Assembly (NCBI GenBank): GCA_029215795.1
Contig: JARDYH010000001.1
Span: forward strand, 10,590,001-10,654,000
Direction of reading: 5' to 3'
Source of the DNA: Anniella stebbinsi
Lineage: Eukaryota; Chordata; Lepidosauria; Squamata; Anniellidae
Length of the DNA stretch: 64,000 bases
Shown here: positions 32,417-43,350 of the stretch, one piece after another
Numbering within the stretch: position 1 is the stretch's first letter
Layout: each line of letters opens with the position of its first letter
The notes under the pieces: generated by a model
Told to the model about the DNA's origin: nothing
What the model saw: only the letters and a program-made list of their open reading frames with translations
Databases searched by the model: none
Program-made: the position numbers and the translations under genes

Positions 32417-32860
32417 TTTTTCTCCCTCTCCCATAATACTAGAACCCAATGGGGTCATCCCAGGAAGCTGATGGGTGGGAGATTCAGGACAAGTAAAAGG
32501 AAGGACTTCTTCACCCAGCTCATGGTTGAATTATGGAATTCACTACCACAAGATGTAGTGATGGCCACCAATTTGGATGGCTTTAAAAGGGGGTTGGAGA
32601 AATTCCTGAAGGAGAAGGCTATCAATGGCTCCTAGCCCTGATGGTTATGTGCGACCTCCAGTATCTGAGGCAGTAAACCTATATGCACCAATTGCTAGGG
32701 AACATGGGTGGGAGTGTGTTGTTACACCGTGTCCTGCTTTGTTGGTCCCTAGTCAACAGCTGGTTGGCCACTGTGTGAACAGAATGCTGGACTGGATGAA
32801 CCCTCGGTCTAATCCAGCATGGCTCTTCTGATGTTCTTATGTTCTTACCTAGGAATAAAT
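32417..32860 (+). mobile_element. CR1 3' end (interrupted by the L2)
   Basis: It contains TTTTTCTCCCTCTCCC, ATGGCCACCAATTTGGATGG, CTGGTTGGCCACTGTGTGAA and the 3' tail GATGTTCTTATGTTCTTA. The 5' continuation of this CR1 copy lies in the 127-bp duplication. The short open frames here are CR1 3' UTR. Confidence 0.85.
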
Positions 32861-33044
32861 CCTAATGAATTCAATGGGACTTCTCAGTAGACATGCATAG
32901 GATTGTAGAGTTAACCTGCTTTCTGATTTATGAGGAGCATCATTTTAGACTATATATATAAAAAAGAATAATGGATCAAGCTACCTGATTTATCAATTAA
33001 AAGTGGCAGCCCTAAACTATAATAGTACATAAGGGAGAAGGTTT

Positions 33045-33170
33045 CTAAGCCAAACCGCTGCTCTCCAGATGCGGGGAATTACCAAACCCATCATTCCCAA
33101 CCCTGATGGCTGGGATGATAGGAATTGTAGTCCACATCTGGAAGGTGCCAGACTGGGGAAGGCTGTTCTG
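33045..33170. repeat. Short common repeat (GATGGCTGGGATGATAGGAA type)
   Basis: CTCCAGATGCGGGG, CCCAACCCTGATGG and GACTGGGGAAGGCTG are words of a widespread small interspersed unit, also seen at 6050-6180 and 39910-39980. Confidence 0.5.
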
Positions 33171-34620
33171 GCTTAACTGTCTCCCTGTCTTGTCAGTTAA
33201 AAGAATAATAATAAAAAATAAATGGTTGGAGTATATTCAAATTTGCAATCTGTCCCTACCTACAATGAAGTAATACAGACTATCTGAAATTGCACCATAC
33301 AATCCTGCTGTTTGCTTAGTTCAGTTTTAAATCTCTTGGGAAGAGCTGGTTAAGTACTTTTTGTTGGGAAGTGTTGCCTTCCTTCAGAACTTAATATACA
33401 GAACAATTAATTGCTGGGGAAACCAGAATGCAATGCAATACCATAAATATGATTAGTGGACTGAATTATTGAATAACGTTAATAATGCATTGAGCAAACA
33501 TTCGTATTATTAGTATTTGTTCTGTTCAAATAAATAACAAAGAGTGAGTCTGTTGGCCTAGGGAGATTTTTTGTTTTTAAAATTCCCAGCTAAAGTTAGT
33601 TGAGATGGTTTGGCCCCTTTAGGGTGTAAATATTGTAAGAATGCAGATGCCGTGGAAATTCAGACTACTTGTGGATGTTGATGTGAGAAAACAATGATTT
33701 CCTGATTTCTCCCATGATGGACACGTGGAAGACTTTGCCAATTTGGAATTCTGCTCAGGACAGGCTAGTGATTTAGAGACTCAGAATCTCTCTTGCTCAT
33801 GCACCTGACTTACTTTTCATGTTCTAAGGGTAAAGACGGAACCAAGTCAACATTTGCATGGCACAGACTAGGAATCTTGCTCATAGTGTTTCTGTCCCGC
33901 ATGGTTCCTTAGCTCTGGACATGATAATCCACAGTTGATCACAATAATTGGTCATAATAATGGACATTTCCCATCCTATTTTCTCTAAAAAGGAGGGACA
34001 TGTAAGCCTTCACCAGAGTGTTACAGTATTTTAATTTATTCACCGGTATTGATGAAGGTCAGCTCCAGTTCCAGGTTGAATAAGTGGGAGGGCATTGGAA
34101 AGTTTGGATTCCCAGATCAGAGGTGGGAGACAGTGCTCCAACCTCAGAGCCAGGACTCCCTGCCCCCTCTCCTTCTGTCTTGCAGTTGCACCGGCTGCCT
34201 CCCTGAGCTTGCAAAAGCAACCTTGGAGAGGAGAGAAAGGGTGTGTGCCAGTGGGTGGGGAGGGGAAGAGACTGGAGAGGCCAGCTTATGCCATATCCCC
34301 AGGCCTCAACAGTCTCCTTCCATCCCACTCTGCAAAGCCCCAGCTAGATGGGTAAAAAGCCCATCTAGCCAAAGCAGAGAGCAGGAGGAGATTGCCTCTG
34401 CTGCTCTACCCTCTCTGATTGGCTTACAGCCATCCCAATAAGACTACGCCCTAAAGTATTATAATCATTTTCTATTCTGTCAGGCGTAGAGAGGCTCTTT
34501 CAGGCTGTGGGATCTTGGGGGCTCCTTGCCAGCAGTTAATAGGGTAGAATGCAAAAGTGGGGGCAAAGGCAAAAGATGTGAGGACCCAAAACCAAATAAT
34601 ACCAGCATAATGTCATTTAA
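33171..34620. other. Non-repetitive, non-coding; AT-rich candidate conserved region
   Basis: No repeat is recognised at 33200-33850. The stretch has CAATTAATTGC, ATTATTGAATAACG and AATAATGCATTG. 34049-34441 has GC-richer open frames on both strands without domains. 34620-34850 ends GGAGGTTCCTTACCCCTG, a hAT-like terminus. Confidence 0.4.
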
Positions 34621-35619
34621 ATCTCTTACTGCCAGTCACTGAGCCTTAGGAGAAGCATTTCAACCTTCTGGGATGGGGAAAACACATAGACAAAAGCCAG
34701 AGACCACAGGACAGTCGGCATTTGGGGGAAAGAAGTTGGATTTGGGGAAGAGGGAATGGGCAATAGGGGGACCGCGAGGGCCAAATTGGGACCTCAGGAA
34801 GGCCATATTTGGTCCCTGTGCTGGAGGTTCCTTACCCCTGTGCTACCTATTCTACAGACATTAATGCTGAGCATTTAGCCATTGGGGATATTTCTTGCAA
34901 TGAAACCTTTGTTCAGAAGATGGTGCTGTACGACCATATTTAAAAGAAACATACCTGAAGAGAATATTTTAAAGTAGTCCTTTGACTGGCTGTATATAAA
35001 GCCTATAATCCATCTTCCCTTGCAACTTTCTTTTGGGTTCATGTTTTTTGCTACAAGGAAGCGTCCTCCTGAATGTAGCAGCTCCTGGGGAGGTTTTTTT
35101 GGGCACACGGACGCTCCCATTTCGCCACAGTTCCTGTGTACTTTGCTGTGGCTTCTGCAGGGTTTTTTTTTCTCAGTGTGTTTGTGCGGCCATTGCCAAT
35201 TCAAAGCATGGCTCTCGCACAATGCATCCGGCGTCCTCCAGCTGGTGTTTGAGTTTGTTGCCTTCTATTCACTAGGCTGGCTGGCTGGTTGGATTAAAGA
35301 AACATGGTCACAGTGTAAACAGAATACCAAACAGACTGGGCAGTGTGAGTAGAATCAGAACTGACTTGACGCTGATTTCATTTAATCAACTTTCCCTGCA
35401 AGCACCTATTTAGAGTCATCAGGGGACTAAACGCTGCAGATAACATGTTCAGGAGCATCGCAGGATGCAAGAGAAATGAGTTGGATGGAAGTAACAAGTT
35501 GGGCTACACTTTCTGAGCTGGGCAATAACTTTACTACAAAGCCATCTCTTTCTCTCTCTCTTTTAAAATAAATAAATAAAAAGATTTTTTATTTTAAAAG
35601 ACAATGATTAAAAAAAAAA

Positions 35620-35745
35620 TTGCCACCACTGCTTTATAGCAGTATTGAAGTGCACTGACAATGGGGCCCCATAGAAACATATCATATACCGCTTTCATAC
35701 AGCTTTCAAAGTGCTATGCTTGGTGTGGATTAGGCCTTGGTCCAA
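35620..35745. mobile_element. Partial MITE of the CTACACTACTGCTTTA family
   Basis: CCACTGCTTTATAGCAGTAT, GAAGTGCACTGACAA, ATATACCGCTTTCATAC and GCTTGGTGTGGATTAGGCC match the 63025-63285 element. 34851-35619 has no recognised feature apart from short A- and T-rich runs. Confidence 0.6.
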
Positions 35746-35779
35746 GCCTAATTCTCTTGGTGAAATGGAAATACTCAAC

Positions 35780-36075
35780 TAGGCTGACCCTATGAAAAGG
35801 AGGACAGGGCTCATGTAACTTTAACAGTTGTAGAGAAAAGGGAATTTCAGCCAGTGTCATTTGTATGCAATTAGTTCCTGGTGAAATGCCCTCCAGGCCC
35901 TGCCTTCTTTTATATATGGTCACTCTAGTATAGTGCCTGCACCTTTAACTGTTGTGATGAAGAGGGAATATCACTGGGAACTAATTGCATACAAATGACA
36001 CCGGCTGAAGTTCCCTTTTCTCTACAACTGTTAAAGTTACATGAGCCCTGTCCTCCTTTTCATAGGGTCAGCCTA
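35780..36075. mobile_element. Palindromic hAT-type MITE (TAGGCTGACC family) with 8-bp TSD
   Basis: The ends TAGGCTGACCCTATGAAAAG and CTTTTCATAGGGTCAGCCTA are perfect mirrors. The exact octamer TACTCAAC flanks it at 35772-35779 and 36076-36083. The body is a near-palindrome shared with 5457-5776 and 26295-26583. It has no coding capacity. Confidence 0.9.
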
Positions 36076-36265
36076 TACTCAACTCCTAAGCCACCTTGAG
36101 TGCCAATTTTGGTAGAAAGGAAGGATACAAATAAAAGTAAACAAAGAAATAAACAAGGCTACTATTGAGATACTAGGACTACATTTCTGTTGCACTAACT
36201 TGGGAGCATGTTCTATTGGATTCAGTGGACTAGCTCCTGCATAAACAGCATAGGATTGGGCTATA

Positions 36266-36640
36266 AATAGGGATGGGCAAATAAGTAATGTTCAAGATCG
36301 CCAAGAGTCTCTGAACGTCAGCTCAATGCTCCTCCTTCCTTGACATGTATTCTGTCCGCGATCACCATTTGTGCTGCATGAAATTCACAGGAATCGAGCG
36401 AGCACTTGCGCAAACAATCCCCAAATTTCTGCGGAACTTTTCAAAATTGCACATATTTCCCAACATAAAATATGTGCATTTTGAGATAGTTGCACGTTTG
36501 TCGAGGGCACATGTCTCAAAGGTGAAGGCAAATTTGGGAATTTGCAAACATTGGCGGAGAAAATGTGATCCCATTTGTGTTCACGTTCAGGGTTGCAAAC
36601 GGGGCATTTCTGAGTGAGTTGTAAGCAAAACTGAAATTCT
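36266..36640. mobile_element. Possible hAT-like element
   Basis: It starts TAGGGATGGGCAAATAAG and contains CCCCAAATTTCTGCGG and GCAAATTTGGGAATTTGC words like those of the 4.4- and 17.3-kb elements. The right end near CCTATCTA is weak and no target duplication could be confirmed. Confidence 0.35.
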
Positions 36641-36672
36641 CATCCAATGCCTATCTATAAAGGGCATCAAAA

Positions 36673-36800
36673 ATGTTTTATTTATTTATTTATTTACAAT
36701 ATTTATATACCACTCCCCATCCAAAGATTTCACAGTGGTGAACGAAAAGAATAAAAACAGAATAACATTGAATAAAAACACATTAAAATTATGTTTAAAA
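36673..36800 (-). mobile_element. LINE-like 3' end fragment (TTTA)n
   Basis: (TTTA)n is followed by CAATATTTATATACCACTCC and CCATCCAAAGATTTCACAG, a reversed LINE 3' end of a type different from the neighbouring L2 copies. It abuts the L2 copy starting at about 36806. Confidence 0.6.
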
Positions 36801-36805
36801 GAACA

Positions 36806-39159
36806 GACAGATCTGTGGGCGGAGGTATTGAATACCTCCGAATTGTCATGGACAGATCATTTTCTGGTCAGGGTTAGTATCACGGCTACCACCCGCCCCA
36901 GCATGGGTGGCAGATCTATTAAGATGGTCTGCCCTCGAAGGCTGATGGATCCTTCTGGATTCCAGAAAGCCTTAGAGGGTTCTATGACTGGTATCGTCGA
37001 CGATCCTGTAGAAGCCCTGGTCGATAGATGGAATCAAGACCTAACTAGGGCTATCGACACGATCGCCCCCAAACGTCCTCTCTGTCTTCTAACAGGGCAC
37101 CCTGGTATACAGAAGACCTCAGGGAGTTGAAGCGGAAAGGATGATGACTGGAGCGCCGATGGCAGAAAACTCGACTTATATCCGACAAGACACGACATAG
37201 AGAACATCTTTGTTCCTATGAGGTGGCAAAACGTGCAGCAAAGAAAGCTTTCTTCTCTGTGCGCATTGCGTCTGCGAATTCGCGTCCAGCAGAACTGTTC
37301 AGGGTGGTGAGGGGTCTAACCCGGGCACCTTCCCCCCTGAATCCGATCTTAGAGCCTTCAGCAGTTCGCTGCAATGCCTCAAATAAAATCTCTTGGATAA
37401 GAGCCAACTTAGATGCCGTTGTTATAGCAGAGGCTGATGATGGAATGTCCAGCAATTCTGTGAGTAGAATTACACTGGATCAGTTTCAGTTGGTGAGTAC
37501 CGAGGACGTGGACAAGCTGCTTGGACGAGTGAGGAGGACGACTTGCCCTCTCGATCCCTGTCCTTCATGGCTGGTCGCCCAGGGAGGAGATGCAGTTAGA
37601 TCGCAATTACAATATATTATTAATGCATCTCTCAGGGAGGGGAGTTTTATTAATGCATCTCTCAGGGAGGGGAGTTTTCCATCATGTTTAAAAGAAGCCT
37701 TCCCTGGACCCCCTGGACTTTAATAACTACAGACTGGTATCAAACCTTCCATTCTTGGGCAAGGTGATCGAGAAGGCGGTTGCCTTTCAACTCCAAGTAG
37801 TTTTGGATGACACTGATTTTCTAGACCCATTTCAAACTGGCTTCAGAGTGGAATATGGAGTTGAGACTGCTATGGTCGCCTTAGTGGATGATCTATGCCT
37901 GAGTATTGACAGGGGGAATGTGTCCCTGTTGGTACTTCTGGACCTCTCAGCGGCATTCGATACCATTGACCATAGTATCCTTCTGGAACACCTGAGGGGA
38001 TTGGGAATCGGGGGCACTGTGCTTCAGTGGTTCCCATCCTACCTCTCGGGCAGGTTCCAGATGGTGATGCTTGGGGATAGCTGCTCTGCAAAGAAGGAGC
38101 TGCTGTGTGGCGTACCACAAGGTGCCATCCTTTCCCCAATGCTGTTTAACATTTGTATGAAACTGTTGGGAGAGATCATCTGGAGGCATGGGGCGGGGTG
38201 CTATCAGTACGCTGATGACACCCAAATATATTTCTCTATGCCTTTGATAACAGTGTCAGCTAAGGATAGTGTGTCTCCTCTGAATGAATGCTTGGAGGTG
38301 GTAATGGGCTGGATGAGGAAAAACAAACTGAAGCTGAATCCAGACAAGACGTAGGTGCTTGCTGTCAAAGGCCACAACCTGGGTTTGCAGGTGTGTCAAC
38401 CAGTTCTGGATGGGGTTACACTCCCCCTGAAAGGCTGTTTTCACAGCTTGGGGGTGCTCCTGGATCTGTCGCTCCAAATGACAGCCCAGATAGATGTGAC
38501 GGCCAGGAATGCCTACTATCAGCTTCGGCTGATACGCCAGCTGTGCCCCTTCCTAGAATTGGAAGACCTAAAGACAGTAATGCACGCACTGGTAACTTCG
38601 AGGCTCGACTTCTGCAATGCGCTGTACATAGGGCTACCTCTGTGCCTAGTCTGGAAACTTCAACTAGTTCAAAATATGGCAGCCAGGTTGGTCACCGGTA
38701 CACCTAAGGGGTGACCATATTACGCCAGCTTTAAAATCACTCCACTGGTTATTACCTTTAAAGCCCTACATGGTTTGAGTCCAGGTTACCTGTGGGATTG
38801 CCTTCTCCCATACAATCCACCCCGCATGCTCAGGTTCTCTGGGAAGAACTTACTACAGTCGGCCAAGACTAGGCTGACAACCGTTACCTAGAGGACCTTC
38901 TCTTCTGCCACTCCCAGACTGTGGAATGACCTGCCGGAGGAGACTCGTCAACTTAACAGTCTTTTAGAATTTAAGAAAGCCATAAACTGTTCTCTTCCGG
39001 CGGGCATATCCAGTGGAATTTTATGATGTTTTTAGGATGTTTTAGGATGTTTTAATGCAGTTTTAATAATGTGTGTCATGTTTTAATCATCAGTTTTATG
39101 TATTTTATCATATTGTTGTTCCCCGCCTCGATCCAAATGGAGAGGCGGGTAAGAAATAA

Positions 39160-39194
<35 letters not shown>

Positions 39195-39195
39195 A
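36806..39195 (+). mobile_element. 5'-truncated L2-clade LINE, second family
   Basis: It begins inside the endonuclease domain and ends with GTTCCCCGCCTCGATCC, the stem CCCGCCTC (39122-39129) / GAGGCGGG (39142-39149) and (TTA)n to about 39195. Its 3' UTR differs from the 28.6-kb L2 but matches the fragment at 6313-6405. No target duplication was recognised. Confidence 0.85.
36830..39000 (+). pseudogene. Decayed L2-clade endonuclease-RT
   Basis: Recognisable pieces are LSWTDHFLVRVSI, IKMVCPRRLMDPSGFQKALE, PAELFRVVRGLTRA, LDPFQTGFRVEYGVETAMVA, LLDLSAAFDTIDHSILLEHL, GVPQGAILSPMLFNICMK and the catalytic YADD near 38209-38220. Frameshifts separate the pieces (for example before 37223 and near 37720), and a stop lies at 38352. 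A 32-bp segment is tandemly duplicated near 37617-37678 (TTAATGCATCTCTCAGGGAG twice). It is not functional. Confidence 0.85.
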
Positions 39196-39265
39196 AAGCA
39201 TTATATACGACTCTTAGTCTTCATCTACACCTTGAGGCCTTCTGGGACAGAGGGGGCGATCCCAG

Positions 39266-39345
39266 GCTTATATTATTATTATTTATTACATTTATATACC
39301 ACTCCATAGCCGAAGCTCTCTGGGCGGATTACAAAAATTAAAAGA
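39266..39345 (-). mobile_element. L2 3' end fragment
   Basis: ATTTATATACCACTCCATAG, CCGAAGCTCTCTGGGCGGAT and TACAAAAATTAAAA are the reverse complement of the 28.6-kb L2 3' terminus. From 39346 to 40490 no gene or clear repeat is recognised, except a small common unit at 39910-39980. Confidence 0.75.
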
Positions 39346-40494
39346 CTGAACATGCTTTTGAGATCGTCCCCCTGCATCTAAACACCAGTGTGTCAGCCTG
39401 GAAGTCCTGGAGGAACATTCCTGGTGCAGCAGCTCCCCCCACTGCATTCATGATCCAGGGGAAACGTACATTTTAAAACCAAACTTAAAACTCAGTGCCC
39501 CAACATGCCAAGAGCCATCCCGGGGATAGTGAAAATGCTGCCCCTGTGCCTGTTTGAAGAGTCCTGCTACTCATGGGGAGGAGGGAGGGCCCAAGAGTGC
39601 TCGCCACACTGCCTGTGGTCCTCAGGGATATTCCGGGACTGAGGGAAAATCAGGAAAACTGCAGTCCTGTTTATCCCGGGACAACTGTGAGGTCATCCCC
39701 TGTTGAACCTGGGATTCCCTGTGTGTCATTTGGATGCACAGGGATGACCTCGAACTGACCACAGGAAAACTGGCAGGTGTAGATGAGGACTTCAGCATGC
39801 ACACTCCTCTATGAATAGCACCCCAACTTGACTATTGCCTGGTTATGTCCAGAAAAAAACCTGGGGTATTGCAAGAATTTTTTCTTCACCTAGTTGAACT
39901 TGACTCAACTTGGTAGCCTCCAGATATGTCAGACATCTCCCACAATCCCCAGCCAGCATGCTCACTTCCACCACCACCAGCTTCCCTCCAGAGGAGCTGG
40001 TTGAATCAATACATCCCCACGCATCAGCTCCTAGGCTGTGCCACAACCAATTAAGCACATTGATCTTTGAGGACCTCTGGGGGCAAGCAGAGATGTTCAA
40101 TGTGTTTTTGAGTACACTTTACCATTCATTAAACATGACATTAAAATCCAGTGGTCTCATTACTAGGTTATAATTGGATTCATTCGCAATGAAGTCTGAG
40201 GAATGCAGTCATAATGAAGTCTGGTCCCAATAACCTTCCCTCTCAAAGATTCTGGATCATTTCAAAAAGAGCTGGGAATGGGAAGAATTGAGGTCGAAGT
40301 TGGGAGCTGAGGAAAGAAGTGATCTACGGTTCTAAAAGCATCCCCCCCTGCAAAGGCGACGAGGCCTTATTTGTGTCCCCTTGTCTTCCAAAGAGAGAAA
40401 TGCAACTCCCAGAGTTCATTCATTGAGTTTGCAATTCAGCAGACAGCTCAGTATGCTGAAACACCTCTGTTTACTGATGTGCTGAGTTAGGGAC

Positions 40495-40675
40495 ATAGGA
40501 ACACAGGAAGCTACCTTTTCCTGAGTCAGACCATCGGTCCATCTAGCCCAGTATTGTCAACACTGACCAGCAGCAGCTCTTCAGGATTTCAGGTGGGATT
40601 CTTGTCCTTGCCCTACCTGGAGTAGCTGGGGATCGAACCTGGGACCTCCTGCATGCAAAGCAGGTGCTCTATCAC
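40495..40675 (-). mobile_element. tRNA-Ala-derived SINE at the duplication breakpoint
   Basis: GGAACACAGGAAGCTACC, GGGGATCGAACCTGGGACC and GCAAAGCAGGTGCTCTATCA match the family at 7148-7333. It ends exactly where the KLHL4-derived block begins. Confidence 0.8.
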
Positions 40676-40864
40676 ACAGCTGGATAAAAATTGGAATCAC
40701 GAACGGGAGGCGGCTACAGTTTGGTGTCGCTGCGATTGACAACAAACTTTACATCGTGGGAGGAAGAGACGGCCTGAAAACATCCAACACAGTCGAATGT
40801 TTCAACCCAGTAACCAAAGCCTGGACTGTGATGCCTCCGATGTCAACCCACAGGCATGGCTTAG
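40676..40864 (+). pseudogene. Duplicated KLHL4 exon, 5' part and splice acceptor missing
   Basis: It aligns with 6460-6648 of the original exon. The first 36 exon bases and the acceptor are absent and replaced by SINE sequence; the donor GTAAGC is present at 40865. The frame remains open ([20 protein letters not shown] ... MSTHRHGLG). By eye, about seven substitutions fall in the first ~105 bp and almost none in the rest of the exon. Without an acceptor or neighbouring exons it should be a pseudo-exon. Confidence 0.92.
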
Positions 40865-41550
40865 GTAAGCTTGACAGAGCATTTGCAAAGTTATCCTCTA
40901 CTTAATCCGGCAACGGACAGTTCATTGCGCCGTAAGCATATGGCAACAACTTGGTGGTTCTCCAGGGACTGCTAATTGTGGGCTGGTTCATATATATGAG
41001 AGAAAGGGTCAAAACAGCTCAGGAATGATGGTGTGGATGAGAAATGGAAACAGACAGCTGCACAAGTGAATGCAATCCAAGTGCATCTTGAGATATTGGG
41101 CAGTATGCAACGGGACCGCTCCACCTCTGTTGGTTTTGCTGCATTCACAGGAATGACCACTCATGCAACGGGGTGTTCCTTCTTCTAAAACGATCATGGA
41201 AATGAGTGGACTGGCCCCCTTGTGAAAAGGAGCATTTCCACACATTTTGGGTTATTTTTAGAAGTGCCAAAGCTTCATTGCAGGAGTGGCCACTCCCACG
41301 ATGCAATAGACACTAGCCGTTCTCTTTAGCAAGGAACATTCCTTCCATTGCTTCTTGAAAAAGCGATGCTTAGGAACATGGAAAGCTGCCTTTTCCTGAG
41401 TCAGGCCATTGGTCCATCTAGCCCAGTATTGTCAACACTGACTGGCAGCAGCTCTCCAGGATTTCAGGAGGGATTCTATTCCTCGCCCTACCTGGAGAAG
41501 CCGGGGATCAAACCTGGGACCTTCTGCTTGCAAAGCAGGTACTGCATCAC
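40676..41550 (+). repeat. Segmental duplicate of 6460-7333 (KLHL4 exon + intron + SINE)
   Basis: The 875-bp block follows 6460-7333 at a constant offset of 34216-34217, with one single-base indel near 41188. About a dozen substitutions are visible in the non-exonic part. The right edge coincides with the end of a tRNA-Ala SINE (41365-41550) and the left edge with the end of another SINE. Orientation is the same as the gene. Confidence 0.92.
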
Positions 41551-42110
41551 GCAGAGCTATGGGTTAGTTGAGTTGGGTTGTATGTTGGGCAGCCATTAGA
41601 GCCCCCTCTCTATGTGCCATACAGACCTCTTGCATGGACGGTAGAGGAAGAGGACTCTGTAATTCCACTTTAAAGGTTACAATGGGAATACACAAGTGTG
41701 TGGTCTTGATGAAATGAAGGACACAAACAGACCACACTATGCCTATTAACAGCTGCTTGGCATGCCTTTCTCTGCATGCCACTGCCGAAAAGGTGTGAGG
41801 AGAAGCTACCAGGAAAAGTGCCTTCTCTGTAGTGGCCCCCATCCATGGAATGCACACTTCCCAGAGAAATTATCCTGGTGTCTCCACTGTAGACATTTAG
41901 ATGCCAGGCCAAGACCTTCCTCTCTTCCAGCAGGCATTTATCTTTCATCTGTTGCTCTGGTTATTAACTGTGGTGCTGGTTCTTCAATATTTTGAATGTG
42001 CAATATTTTAATGTTCTGGCATTTTCATTAGTTTTTGGTTGCTATCTAATTGTTTCATGTGCGTGTAAGTGTTTTAATGTGTGTCCCTCCCTGCCTCCTC
42101 CACAGTGCCA
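41551..42110 (+). mobile_element. Decayed LINE 3' region
   Basis: From about 41790, AGGAAAAGTGCCTTCTCTGT, AGTGGCCCCCATCCATGGAA and CCAGGCCAAGACCTTCCTCT resemble the C-terminal coding/3' part of L2-type elements (compare 31940-32050). It is heavily mutated and the limits are approximate. Confidence 0.5.
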
Positions 42111-42149
42111 AATTTAGCATGATTGATTTCTTTTTCCTGTGTGCATGAC

Positions 42150-42420
42150 AAAAAATGGCATTTTTGGTGCTACAGAGTGCTAAATGGCTCAAATTTAGCT
42201 TGCTTGCAAGTGAAATTGGGCTGTTTTAGCACTCCATAGCTGCTGTGGAGCAGTTTAAAGGGCCAAGATTTAACATGCAAACAAGCTAAATTTGACCCTT
42301 TGCCACTACTGAGTGCTACGGAATGGTTTGCTGCCAAATTGTGCTTGTGGGGGTGTTCCCAAATGGCCCCTGTGTCTACCTCAGTTGGGCATCCCTGCTT
42401 TAAAGTTTCATGTTCCATAA
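42150..42420. repeat. Decayed repeat with paired CAAATTTAGC / GCTAAATTTGACC words
   Basis: It shares words with 2745-3110, and an internal inverted similarity (ACTCCATAGC, GAGTGCTAC) suggests an old DNA element. The boundaries are uncertain. Confidence 0.35.
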
Positions 42421-42519
42421 ATATAGTCACTTGTGAAGGAGCCACTCCTCAGATACCACCACATGGTACAGTGTTGCTTATCTGAAAAGAGCAAGGCAGG
42501 TTTTAACGCTAAAAGGAGC

Positions 42520-43020
42520 TGCAACCCTGATTAAATCAGAGGCCTTTTGTTTCTGCAGAAGAAGCAAAGACAACATGAAAATATTTAGATCTTTTCCATA
42601 TTTTTCCTAATGATGTTTTTACTCATTAAAATCACAACCCTGGTTTATGCCATGATGTACAGCTCTAATTAGCAGGATTACGGCACTCAGTGCCAAAGAG
42701 ATTCCATATTGCTTGCTAATCCTATTAACATTCTGTCAAAGATAAGTTAAACGTCTTCTATTTACAGTCATGTTTACTCCAATTAAGAAAGATTAGTAGA
42801 TGGATATGGGGGAATAAAAAACAAGCAACCATGAAAAATTGGGGTGGAACTAGAAATTAGATTGGATAAGGTGGAAACAGCGCTGAAACCAGCAAGCCCT
42901 CATCTCCTCCTCTATCCCACAATGGGTGGATTCCAGACTTAATCATACTTCGTATACATAGGTCCATTGAAAACAATGGGGATTTAAGTTAGTTTAAATA
43001 TAACCAAGGCTAGAATCAAC
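42520..43020. other. Candidate conserved non-coding region
   Basis: No repeat signature is present. AT-rich sequence with CTCTAATTAGCAGGATTA, GCTTGCTAATCC, CAAAGATAAGTT and CTCCAATTAAG contains several homeodomain-like TAATTA/TAATCC cores. Function is inferred only from composition. Confidence 0.25.
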
Positions 43021-43030
43021 CCATTGTCCA

Positions 43031-43350
43031 AGAATAGAAAACAGGAGTGGGGAACCTCAGTCTCATGGGCCAAATCCAGTCCTCTGGGGGCCGATATCTG
43101 GCTCTCCAGGATTCTCCAGATGGTCATGCCCCCTTTCCCTGGCCACATTCCCTTTCCCTTGATTATTGATTACTTGGTGATTTTCCAGCTTCTGCATGTT
43201 TCCCACCCCCATTCTAAAAGACCTATCCTAAGGCCTACTATTAGTAAGAGCTTTCTTTCTGCCCTGCCCTTTCTGCCTTTGGCCTGCTCTCCACTGGAAT
43301 GTGTCCCTTGAGAGCGTCTCCAAAATTGAATTCAGCCCTCGGGCTGCAAG
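43031..43350. mobile_element. hAT-like element remnant
   Basis: The left part ACAGGAGTGGGGAACCTCAG and the right part TCGGGCTGCAAGAGGTT are mirrored in type, as in CAGGGGTGGGGAACC hAT elements. The interior is decayed. Confidence 0.5.

Noticed and set aside
40676..40864. Second functional kelch gene
   Set aside because: Only one partial exon is present, without an acceptor and without any other kelch exon nearby.
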